DNA from: an uncultured Planctomycetales bacterium
GTDB lineage: Bacteria; Planctomycetota; Planctomycetia; Pirellulales; S012-138
Length of the DNA: 64,000 nucleotides
Assembly (NCBI GenBank): GCA_937982665.1
Contig: CALJLD010000048.1
Coordinates: 1 to 64,000, forward strand
Direction: 5' to 3'
Notes under the pieces: model-generated
Seen by the model: only the letters and a program-made list of their open reading frames with translations
The model's database searches: none
What the model was told of the DNA's origin: nothing
In this document: positions 54,248-62,382 of the stretch, in pieces
How the letters are laid out: every line of letters starts with the position of its first letter
Numbering within the stretch: position 1 is the first letter of the stretch
Program-made: the position numbers and the translations under genes

Positions 54248-54521
54248 TTTTCACCTTCAGACATGTGACAGAGAATGCGGTGGCGAGCCGAAGAATCCGT
54301 GGACCTGAGTGGCCGCGTGGCGAGAACCAGATCAGACTCGCTTTGGATATGTCGCGGCCAAGTTTAGCCGCGGACCAAAACCAGCGGCAAGCTGATCTGC
54401 GTTGCCATCGTGATTGGCATTTCGATCGCGCGGCACCAGCTGCGTGTAACTGGACACAGCACGTGGCTCAGACCATGCTAAAAGGCCCAATTACGAAACC
54501 TACTCATTGATAAGCTCGCTG

Positions 54522-57413
54522 ATGAAAGCACAACGCTTGTTCGCTCGTTTGCTGATCTGTTTGGTCTCCGCGTCATTGCTTCCAGCCGCGGATGCAACGG
54601 CTCAACAGACTAAATCCCAATACGATGTCGTGATTCGCAACGGTCGCGTTGTGGATGGCACCGGCGCTCCTTGGTATGCCGCGGATGTGGCCATCGCTGA
54701 TGGCAAGATTGTCGCGATCGGCCGGATTGCTGCTGGCGCGGGCGAACGCGAGATCGATGCCGCAGGGTTGATCGTGGCGCCTGGCTTTGTGGACATGATG
54801 GGGCAAGCGGCCTCGCCGATGTTGGATGATCCGCGTACGGCCATCAACCTGATTACCCAGGGCATCACATCCATCAACGCCGGTGAAGGGGGGTCGGACG
54901 CTCCAGTTTCCGCGGAAGCCGGACGGCGGCGCGGATGGACCACCATGGCCGGATTCTTCCTGCAGTTGGAGTCACGCGGCTTGCCGATCAATGTCGCGCA
55001 GACCGTTGGTCATACGCAAGTGCGTCGCTTGGTGCTAGGCTCGAGCGATCGCAAACCGACAACGGACGAACTCAAGCAAATGCAAGGCCTGGTTGCCGAG
55101 GCGATGGAAGCCGGCGCGATTGGGGTCTCGACTGCGTTGATTTATCCGCCGGCCGTGTATGCCGATACGAGTGAGATCGGCGCGCTGGCGGAAGTCGCGG
55201 GAAGATACGGCGGTCGCTACTACACGCACATGCGCAACGAGGGAGATCAACTGCTGGAGGCCATCGACGAGGCGCTCGAGATCGGTCGCATCGGTAACAC
55301 GCCGGTGCATATCTTCCATCTCAAAGCGGCCGGACAACAAAACTGGGGGAAGATGCAGTCGGCTATCTCCAAGATCAAGGAGGCGCGATCGGCCGGGCAT
55401 CAAGTGACCGCGGACATCTATCCGTACATCAACAACGGTTTGGGGATTGCGGCGCTCGTCCATCCGCGACACTTTGCCGCGGGCAGAGATGCCTTTGCTG
55501 AGAAGTTGCAGGTCGCGGCGTTTCGCGATGAGATCCGCAAAGAGATGGAAACGACCGATGGTTGGGAGAACTGGTTTCGCCATGTCGGTCACGATTGGGG
55601 CAAGATCGTCATCGGTAGCACGCCGCATGCGGACTATCACGAACTCGCCGGGCAGAGTGTGGCGGAGATGGCAGCCGCGCGTGGCGAAGATCCTTGGGAC
55701 ACGTTCTTCAATTTGTTGGAGAGCGGCGCGTTTGCTCTGCCGCAGAGCATGACCGAGGCCAACAAGATTCGCGCGATGCAGGAAGAGTTCGTTTCGTTCT
55801 GCACCGACGTTGGTCCGGCTGGCGGCGCAGCCAGTGCTTCGCATCCCAGGGCATTCGGCGCGTTTCCCAGATTGCTCTCGCGCTACGTTCGCGATCTCGG
55901 CGCGATCTCTCTGGAAAGGGTCATCGCGCAAGCCAGCGCCGCGGGAACCAACAACATCTTGGCCTACGATCGAGGGCGAATTGCCGTGGGCTTGGCCGCG
56001 GATGTGATCGTGTTTGACTACGAGCAACTGACGGACAACGCGACCTTTGCCAAGCCGGCCGAACTTTCAACTGGCATGAAGTATGTGCTCGTGAATGGGC
56101 AGTTGGTGCTGGACGACGGCAAGTTGACCTCCGCTCGACCGGGCCAAGTCCTGCGAGGACCCGGTTACAAACGGCTGCGACCATCCTCGCAAGTGAGAGT
56201 CGGCGACCTTGATCCGCGGATGCACGAGTTCGATGTCCACATGCAGGCGTTTGTCGAGAAGCATCAGATCCCCGGGGCTGCCGTCGCGGCCACCAAAGAC
56301 GGCAAGCTGATGTTTGTCAGAGGGTATGGCTATGCGGATTTGGCAACTGGCGAACAAGTCACGCCTGAGAGTTTGTTCCGCATCGCGAGCATCTCCAAAC
56401 CGATTACGGCGGTGGGCATTTTGCAATTGGTGGATGACGGCAAGTTGCTGCTCTCCGATTCTGTGTTTGAAGTGCTTGAGCTGAACGATGAGATTGCGAA
56501 TGATCCCAAACGCGATCAACGCTTGAACCAGATCACGATCGAGCACTTGCTGCAACATCGCGGCGGCTGGGATCGTGCGCAGTCGTTTGATGCGATGTTC
56601 CGCGCAGTGCCGTTCGCCGAGAAGTTGGGCGTTGATGCGCCGGCCGGTCCTCACGATGTGATCACTGCCATGTTGGATCAGCCGCTCGATTTCGCGCCCG
56701 GCCATCGTTACGCGTATTCCAACTTTGGCTATTGTTTGTTGGGACGTGTCATTGAGAAGCTGACAGGGCAAGACTACGACGAGTACACCAAAGAGCATGT
56801 CTTGCAGCCGATTGGCATTACCAACATGCGGATCGGTGGCTCGCACCTGGATCAGCGTTCGCCTGGCGAAGTGCGTTATCACTCGGCTGGGCGGGGACCT
56901 TCCGTGTTTGCCGCGACGCTGGGAGCGCGCGTTCCGCGACAATATGGCGGCTGGCACCTGGAAGCCATGGACTCGCACGGTGGGTGGATTGCCTCGGCGG
57001 TGGATCTGGCTCGGTTTGCTGTGGCCCTTGATGATCCGGAGAATTCTCCGTTGTTACCAGCGGAGAGCTTCGAGCGGATGGACGCTCGACCGCCAGGGCT
57101 GGCCGGATATACGGAAGAGGGCGCTCCCAAGGCGGACTATTATTCGTTGGGTTGGCTCAATCGCGTCGTTGGCCGCGGCAAGATCAACCGTTGGCATACC
57201 GGCTCTTTGGACGGAACGGCTACGATCCTGCTGCGTCGACATGATGGAGTTAATCTCATCGCCTTGTTCAACACGCGAAACAGCGCGACGGAAAGTCATT
57301 TGGGCCGTGCTGCCGATCGAGCTTTGCACGAAGCGGCCGAGAAGGTGCAATCATGGCCGGCGGAAGATTTGTTTTCTCAGTTTGAAGATACAACGTCGGC
57401 GGCCAATCGTTAG
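54522..57413 (+). CDS. Secreted D-aminoacylase-like / class C beta-lactamase-like fusion
   Basis: A 963-residue exported fusion. The ATG at 54522 starts the signal peptide (FARLLICLVSASLLPAADAT). Residues 25-560 resemble N-acyl-D-amino-acid deacylase (amidohydrolase superfamily). Strand 1 reads APGFVDMMGQAAS instead of DxHxH, as in a known D-aminoacylase-like subgroup with GQ in place of HxH. Other expected sites remain: YTHMRNEGD, HIFHLKAAG, and CTDVGP followed by SHPRAFGAFPR. Residues 575-955 form a class C/DD-peptidase serine hydrolase with SxxK (S623-K626), YSN (732-734) and HTG at 892. Both halves suit substrates with D-amino acids, such as peptidoglycan fragments (inference). Confidence 0.88.
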   Translation: MKAQRLFARLLICLVSASLLPAADATAQQTKSQYDVVIRNGRVVDGTGAPWYAADVAIADGKIVAIGRIAAGAGEREIDAAGLIVAPGFVDMMGQAASPMLDDPRTAINLITQGITSINAGEGGSDAPVSAEAGRRRGWTTMAGFFLQLESRGLPINVAQTVGHTQVRRLVLGSSDRKPTTDELKQMQGLVAEAMEAGAIGVSTALIYPPAVYADTSEIGALAEVAGRYGGRYYTHMRNEGDQLLEAIDEALEIGRIGNTPVHIFHLKAAGQQNWGKMQSAISKIKEARSAGHQVTADIYPYINNGLGIAALVHPRHFAAGRDAFAEKLQVAAFRDEIRKEMETTDGWENWFRHVGHDWGKIVIGSTPHADYHELAGQSVAEMAAARGEDPWDTFFNLLESGAFALPQSMTEANKIRAMQEEFVSFCTDVGPAGGAASASHPRAFGAFPRLLSRYVRDLGAISLERVIAQASAAGTNNILAYDRGRIAVGLAADVIVFDYEQLTDNATFAKPAELSTGMKYVLVNGQLVLDDGKLTSARPGQVLRGPGYKRLRPSSQVRVGDLDPRMHEFDVHMQAFVEKHQIPGAAVAATKDGKLMFVRGYGYADLATGEQVTPESLFRIASISKPITAVGILQLVDDGKLLLSDSVFEVLELNDEIANDPKRDQRLNQITIEHLLQHRGGWDRAQSFDAMFRAVPFAEKLGVDAPAGPHDVITAMLDQPLDFAPGHRYAYSNFGYCLLGRVIEKLTGQDYDEYTKEHVLQPIGITNMRIGGSHLDQRSPGEVRYHSAGRGPSVFAATLGARVPRQYGGWHLEAMDSHGGWIASAVDLARFAVALDDPENSPLLPAESFERMDARPPGLAGYTEEGAPKADYYSLGWLNRVVGRGKINRWHTGSLDGTATILLRRHDGVNLIALFNTRNSATESHLGRAADRALHEAAEKVQSWPAEDLFSQFEDTTSAANR

Positions 57414-57630
57414 TGCGACGTCAGATGATGCTTGAACAATCGGGTGGCCGGCGGCTGGACTGAGTGCAGCGAGGGAAGCCCCGGTGTTTTCTTGCCTTCG
57501 CTCTACAAGTTGCACCTCACTTTCAAAGAACGCCAAGGCACTGCCGGACAAGCCAGCATTGGCACCCAGTAAGCAACACGTATTCCATCGAAAGATGATC
57601 TCAACAACGACGATCTCAACATAACTTCCG

Positions 57631-59031
57631 ATGCGATGGCCCCTGCGCAACCAGATTTTGCTGCCGATGGTCGCCGTGACGCTTATCGCGATTGTCAGCG
57701 TGGCGTTGTTTGACGCGTACCAAAGCGCGAAGAAAACCCGCGAGCGCATCGATCGCGATCTGGCCGAAGTGGCCGACACGTTGGCGAATTCAACCTTTCC
57801 GCTCTCCGATGCCGTGCTCCGGCAAATGCGCGGACTCAGCGGCGCGGACTTTGTGGTTGTTGATCAGGCTGGCGAGAATGTGCTGAGCAGTTCCGCGCCT
57901 GGAGTTTTTCCCGCGCGCCCGCAGCTACCGCCTGCGTCCCCTGACGAAGGACTTCGGCTGTCCGGTCCAATTCAAATTGGCGACGAGAATTACTTCCACA
58001 CCAGCGTTGTGGTCCGCCGTCCGAACCAACAAGAATCAACGACAACTCTGCACATCTACTATCCGGAAGAGAGCTACGAGCAGGCCTGGCGGGATGTTGT
58101 GTTTCCGCCGCTTGTGGTTGCGGCGATCACCATGCTGTTGGTTATCATCGCCAGCTTTGCGATTGCCTCGCGTGTCACGCGTCCGCTGGTTCAACTGCAA
58201 AAGCAGGTTGGCGAAATTGCCAGCGGAGAATTCAAAAAGATGCAGGTTCCGCCGCGCGAAGATGAGATCGCTGATCTGAGCAAGGCGATCAATCAAATGG
58301 CGGAAAAGCTCTCGCAGTATGAGCAGGACGTCCGCCGGCATGAACAACTCCGGACCTTGGGCCAGTTGGGGGGCGGAATTGCCCATCAAATGCGGAACTC
58401 TGTCACGGGTTGCAAGTTGGCTTTGGAACTTCATTCCCGCGAGTGCGATCTCGCCGATGGCTCGGAGAGTTTTTCCGTTGTCCACCGGCAACTAGCGCTG
58501 ATGGAGAACTATTTGCAGCGTTTCTTGGCTTTGGGAAAGGTCTCCACTGGCGAATTCAAGCAGACCGATCTTCAAACGGTCGTCGAGAGCGCCATCACGT
58601 TGATTGAGCCAACGGCCAAACATCTCGGCGTGGCAATCCGCCAGCAGTGGCCAGAGCTGCCGCTTGAATTGCCAGCTGACCGCGTGGCATTGGAGCAATC
58701 TCTTGTGAACATTCTGCTCAACGGCGTTGAAGCCGCCGCTGGCACAACCACGACGGAAACCAACGCACCGCAAAACGCCGTTGTCCATGTGAGACTAGCG
58801 CGCGAGTCCGACAATGCGGTTCTGGAAATCCAGGACAGCGGTCCCGGTCCCGCGGAAGCCCTGCATCAATCGCTGGTTGATCCGTTTGTGAGCGATAAGC
58901 CTGACGGAGTTGGACTCGGGCTGGCCATCGCCCAAGAGACAATTCAAGCCCATCAAGGAGAGTTGTCCTGGTCACGACGCGACGACTTGACGTGCTTTCG
59001 AATTGTTTTGCCGCTTACAATACGAACGTAG
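57631..59031 (+). CDS. Orphan membrane sensor histidine kinase
   Basis: A 466-residue sensor. TM1 is near residues 9-27 (LPMVAVTLIAIVSVALFDAY). A periplasmic sensor domain of about 120 residues follows, then TM2 (VVAAITMLLVIIASFAIASR), a HAMP domain (RVTRPLVQLQKQVGEIASGE) and a kinase core. The phospho-acceptor is H252 in GGIAHQMRNSVTG. The N box (LVNILLNGVEAA), G1 (IQDSGPG) and G2 (GVGLGLAIAQ) are present. No response regulator gene is adjacent, so its partner is elsewhere. Confidence 0.9.
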   Translation: MRWPLRNQILLPMVAVTLIAIVSVALFDAYQSAKKTRERIDRDLAEVADTLANSTFPLSDAVLRQMRGLSGADFVVVDQAGENVLSSSAPGVFPARPQLPPASPDEGLRLSGPIQIGDENYFHTSVVVRRPNQQESTTTLHIYYPEESYEQAWRDVVFPPLVVAAITMLLVIIASFAIASRVTRPLVQLQKQVGEIASGEFKKMQVPPREDEIADLSKAINQMAEKLSQYEQDVRRHEQLRTLGQLGGGIAHQMRNSVTGCKLALELHSRECDLADGSESFSVVHRQLALMENYLQRFLALGKVSTGEFKQTDLQTVVESAITLIEPTAKHLGVAIRQQWPELPLELPADRVALEQSLVNILLNGVEAAAGTTTTETNAPQNAVVHVRLARESDNAVLEIQDSGPGPAEALHQSLVDPFVSDKPDGVGLGLAIAQETIQAHQGELSWSRRDDLTCFRIVLPLTIRT

Positions 59032-59235
59032 CAAGGCGTGGCTTACGGTCGATGAAACTTGCGCTTGCGTCGTAATGATTGCTTACTTGAAAGCGCAATA
59101 GCGAAACAGGGGCTTCCCGAAACTTCGATACATTGCGACAATCAACGGCGGATTCGTGAACCAAGGTTTGGATGAATCTGGTTCGGCGGGAGGCTGGCAC
59201 TCCCGCAATACTGCTAGTCGAGACAGGAGGTCACA

Positions 59236-59682
59236 ATGGCGAATTCTACACAAGTCGAAAAGAAGAAATTGAACCCTGTCGCGCAAGCTGGTGTGATCCC
59301 CGTGCGACAGATGGAAGGTGGCCGCACCGAATTTTGCCTGGTGACATCCCGATCGACCGGTGAATGGATCTTCCCCAAAGGCAAAGTTGACCCCGGCGAG
59401 GTGGCGACAGATACCGCTGTCCGCGAGACCGAAGAAGAAGCCGGGTTGATTGGACACCTTGCGGACCCAAACCCTCTGGGAACCTACGTCTACCAGAAAG
59501 GTGGCAAGTCCCATGAAGTTGTCGTCTACCTGTTCGTGATTGACAAAGTCGAATCCGAATGGGAAGAGATGGATCAGCGGTGGCGCATCTTTACCGATGC
59601 CAATTTCGCGGCTGAAATGGTTCCCTTCCCGGAAGTTCGTGACCTGATACAAATCGTCCAGGCTCGAATGGCCGATGCGTAA
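59236..59682 (+). CDS. Nudix hydrolase
   Basis: A 148-residue cytoplasmic pyrophosphohydrolase. A strong ribosome site (AGGAGG, 6 bases upstream) precedes the ATG. The Nudix box is complete at residues 49-71: GKVDPGE, a 7-residue spacer, then RETEEEAGL. The fold around it (FCLVTSRSTGEWIFPKGKV; VYLFVIDKV) resembles diphosphoinositol/diadenosine polyphosphate hydrolases. The exact substrate cannot be told. It lies 204 bp after the histidine kinase on the same strand. Confidence 0.92.
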   Translation: MANSTQVEKKKLNPVAQAGVIPVRQMEGGRTEFCLVTSRSTGEWIFPKGKVDPGEVATDTAVRETEEEAGLIGHLADPNPLGTYVYQKGGKSHEVVVYLFVIDKVESEWEEMDQRWRIFTDANFAAEMVPFPEVRDLIQIVQARMADA

Positions 59683-59859
59683 GGTCGTAAATGGCCTAAA
59701 GGCTGAGTTTCTCACGACAAAAACTCTGAACCGCTTGTCGCCGTACTGGCGGCTGCGCGGAATATTCTCGAAAAAGTTGCCGGGCAGTGCCGCGCGCGAA
59801 TATCCTGAATGCTTGCGGGCCTGAATGCGGCGGCAAACTGCTCTCACCCATGCTCACCC

Positions 59860-60744
59860 ATGAATTCTTCCAGACTCGGCTTTGCGGTCATACTGCTTCC
59901 ACTGTTTGCGCTTTTTGTCCCCAGCGTCAGCTTCGCTCAGGATGAGGAAGTCTTCTCTGGACCGCAGCCTGGCGAAACGCTGCCTGCGTTTGAGTTTCGC
60001 GCCGCAGTGCCTGGCCCACTTGATGTCGCCGTGGGGGACAATGTTGACCTGGTTAAAGCGGCCGATGGCGGACCTGTTGCGTTGGTCTTCATTCACGAAT
60101 TCACACGACCAACCGTTGGCATGACCCGCGCGGTAATGACCTACGCCGGCAAGCTGCAAGAGAAGGGCCTCACCGCTGGCGTGATCTATCTGCACGATGA
60201 CCCCACGGAATCGGAGTCTCGGATCAATCGCGCGCGTCAAGCCATGCCGCGCAACGTGGCCGTTGGAATCTCTAACGATGGACAAGAAGGTCCTGGCGCC
60301 TACGGTTTGAACCGCAACGTTGCCATGACAATTCTGATTGCAAAGGACAACAAGGTCACCGCGAACTTTGCCTTGGTGCAACCCAGCGTACAAGCCGACA
60401 GCATGAAAGTGGCGACAGAGATCGCCAAGCTGATGGAAGTGGAACCGCCGTCAGCGGAAGAGCTCGGCGCGACACCAATGCGGCGCGGTGAACAAGGCCA
60501 AAACGCGCAAGACCCCAATCTGCGTGACTTCCTCGCTCCCATTATTCAGAAGGACGCCACGCAAGAAGACATTGACGCCGCGGTCGCAAAGTTAGAGGCC
60601 TACGTCAAAGATAAGCCAGCCGTGAAGAAACAAGTGGGCGACATTGCCCGACGGATCATCAACGCCGGCCACTTGGAGAACTATGGCACCGCCGCCGCGC
60701 AAGCTCTGCTAAAGACCTGGGCTGAAACTTGGGGTGTGGACTAG
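59860..60744 (+). CDS. Secreted thioredoxin-fold protein lacking CXXC
   Basis: A 294-residue exported protein. The ATG at 59860 begins the signal peptide (FAVILLPLFALFVPSVSFAQ); a longer frame to 59809 disrupts it. Residues 35-190 look like an AhpC/TSA-type redoxin fold (GETLPAFEFRA, VALVFIHEFTRPTVGMTRAV, AGVIYLHDD, a late NVAMTILIAKDNKV strand). There is no Cys at the redox position (FIHEFTRPT), so it is not a standard peroxiredoxin or TlpA. The C-terminal 90 residues are helical and unfamiliar. Role unknown; possibly a binding protein or a distant family. Confidence 0.74.
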   Translation: MNSSRLGFAVILLPLFALFVPSVSFAQDEEVFSGPQPGETLPAFEFRAAVPGPLDVAVGDNVDLVKAADGGPVALVFIHEFTRPTVGMTRAVMTYAGKLQEKGLTAGVIYLHDDPTESESRINRARQAMPRNVAVGISNDGQEGPGAYGLNRNVAMTILIAKDNKVTANFALVQPSVQADSMKVATEIAKLMEVEPPSAEELGATPMRRGEQGQNAQDPNLRDFLAPIIQKDATQEDIDAAVAKLEAYVKDKPAVKKQVGDIARRIINAGHLENYGTAAAQALLKTWAETWGVD

Positions 60745-61233
60745 CGCCGTTTCGACGACAAACAAATGCGCGCATGTAGCGCTGACGTTCTCGCGTTTGG
60801 TTCGGGCACCGACAAGAGGCGTCTCGGCGCGTAATCCGCGAGCAGAAAAAGTATCAACCGTCAACGTGGAAAGCCCTCGCGCGGCGCGGATTGGTCTCAT
60901 TCCTTCGCGTCTTATTTTTGGGCGCGCAGACCGGTTGTCATACCTGGGGAATTCTCCCCCTTATCAACCCCAACGAGCGCCCCCTGGAAAACCGCAAATT
61001 CGCTCGTGGGCCGACTCGCGATGCGCAGGGCGGATGCAGCATCCGCGACAAAACCAAAGATTTTTCAAAACGCGCCTTGCCCAGTGCGCAGCTTTTGTTG
61101 GAAATTGGCTCCACGATCTTTGGCAATTGAATCAAACTTCGGAACGCGTCGTGCGTGTGGGTCGCGGTCTAAAGCGGCCACGCCTGGGCGCCTCACGCAA
61201 TTCGGCTCGACCTCAGCAGCAGCCGCTCATTGC
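60745..61233. other. 489-bp gene-free stretch between convergent genes
   Basis: Flanked by genes pointing toward each other. I found neither a gene nor a clear terminator. The frame at 60734-61309 (+) has no signature and an unnatural Arg/Ser/Pro-rich composition. Confidence 0.5.
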
Positions 61234-62361
61234 TCAGGGACGCACCAACAACCGTCGCAGCGCCGAAACGGTGGGCACGCCGGGAAAGCTGGCGACAACT
61301 TCGCCCTGAGCATTGAGCACCAAAGTGGCTGGAAGCGCTTCTGTCCCCAGTTCCTGCTTCACAACCTCTTGGACTAGCTCTCGTTGACTGATCGGCAGGT
61401 CGGCTAACAATTGATAAGCCGGATCGTTCTGCTCGCAATACTGGGCAAGTTTGCTTGCGTCGTCATTGACGTCGATGGGCGCGGCGTACATGGCCAGTTC
61501 GCTGCTGGAGAATCCGTCACGCAGCCTGGCCAATTGGGGAAGTTCTCCGCGACAGGTTGCGCACCATGTGGCCATGGTTGTCACCATTCGTAAGGGTGCG
61601 TCGACCGCTTCCGTTCCAGCAAGCTCCAGGACAGGCCGCTGTTCTGCAGATGCCACCCCAGTGCTGATCAGTTCTTGTGCGGCGTCGCGCAGATACGGCT
61701 CGCTGGCGAAGCCCGAACCGTCGGCCGATTCTTCGGCATTTTCGTAGCACGTGACCAAGGTTCCGGCGGAGACATTGCCCAAGCTCTGCGTCTTCCCAGA
61801 AGGCCAACGCACTTGCAGTTCCTCGGCATATTCGCTTGTGCCAATGCCGATTAACAACGTGCGGCTGTTCTGCGCCGCGAAGCCTTCGCCAGCGCGGCTC
61901 TCGCGGAGATATGTTTTGCCGCCAGCGCGGAGGAAGACCTTTCCGCCGTAGCCATCGCGCGGTGCATAGCCGTTGGAAAGCGTTGGCGTGGCTCCACCAA
62001 CCAACCGCACGGCGATGACGTGGTTGTTGCTTTCGCTGGCGAGATTGTTGCGGAAGAGACCCAACGCCGGCGCGTTGCAATTCACAAGAGCAACGTCCAG
62101 CCAACCGTCTCGATCATAGTCAAACAACACTGACGAGCGGGTGTCTTCAGGACAATCCAAGCCTGACAGCGCGGAGATGTCAGCAAATGCCTTGCCCTGA
62201 TTATTCAGGAACAAATGGTTGCGTTCGTTACCGGAAAACGAATCCGCCTCTTCGCGGTCCGCTTGAGGATCGCCCAATGTCAATTCATCGGCAGCGGTCT
62301 CATTGTTGGCTTCCTGCAGCTTCTGCAAGAGCGATGAAGAAAGCGTTGTATCTGTGCACAC
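61234..62361 (-). CDS. ASPIC/UnbV plus thioredoxin part of the interrupted FG-GAP protein
   Basis: This is the 375-codon downstream half, counted from an in-frame GTG at 62361 that has no ribosome site, so it is unlikely to be an independent gene. It starts with the last FG-GAP repeat (NNQGKAFADISALSG; FDYDRDGWLDVALVN), then an ASPIC/UnbV domain (NHVIAVRLVGGATPTLSNGY, LLIGIGTSEYAEELQVRWPS), and ends in a thioredoxin-like domain with the redox motif WCATCRGELPQLARL and cis-Pro region LPATLVLNAQG. Reading frame and domain order continue those of the upstream half across TGA 62383-62385. Confidence 0.85.
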   Translation of the reverse strand: MCTDTTLSSSLLQKLQEANNETAADELTLGDPQADREEADSFSGNERNHLFLNNQGKAFADISALSGLDCPEDTRSSVLFDYDRDGWLDVALVNCNAPALGLFRNNLASESNNHVIAVRLVGGATPTLSNGYAPRDGYGGKVFLRAGGKTYLRESRAGEGFAAQNSRTLLIGIGTSEYAEELQVRWPSGKTQSLGNVSAGTLVTCYENAEESADGSGFASEPYLRDAAQELISTGVASAEQRPVLELAGTEAVDAPLRMVTTMATWCATCRGELPQLARLRDGFSSSELAMYAAPIDVNDDASKLAQYCEQNDPAYQLLADLPISQRELVQEVVKQELGTEALPATLVLNAQGEVVASFPGVPTVSALRRLLVRP

Positions 62362-62375
62362 GACCGTGCGCCAGA
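62351..62375 (-). promoter_or_regulatory. SECIS-like hairpin downstream of the in-frame TGA
   Basis: On the - strand, starting 7 bases after the TGA, tctg-gcgcac pairs with gtgtgc-caga with one bulged A, forming 10 bp (one G-U) around the loop ggtc. The loop begins 17 bases after the TGA and its first two bases are G. Published bacterial SECIS descriptions, as I remember them, ask for 16-37 bases of spacing and a G in the first two loop positions. A chance hairpin cannot be excluded. Confidence 0.45.
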
Positions 62376-62382
62376 ACTCACT

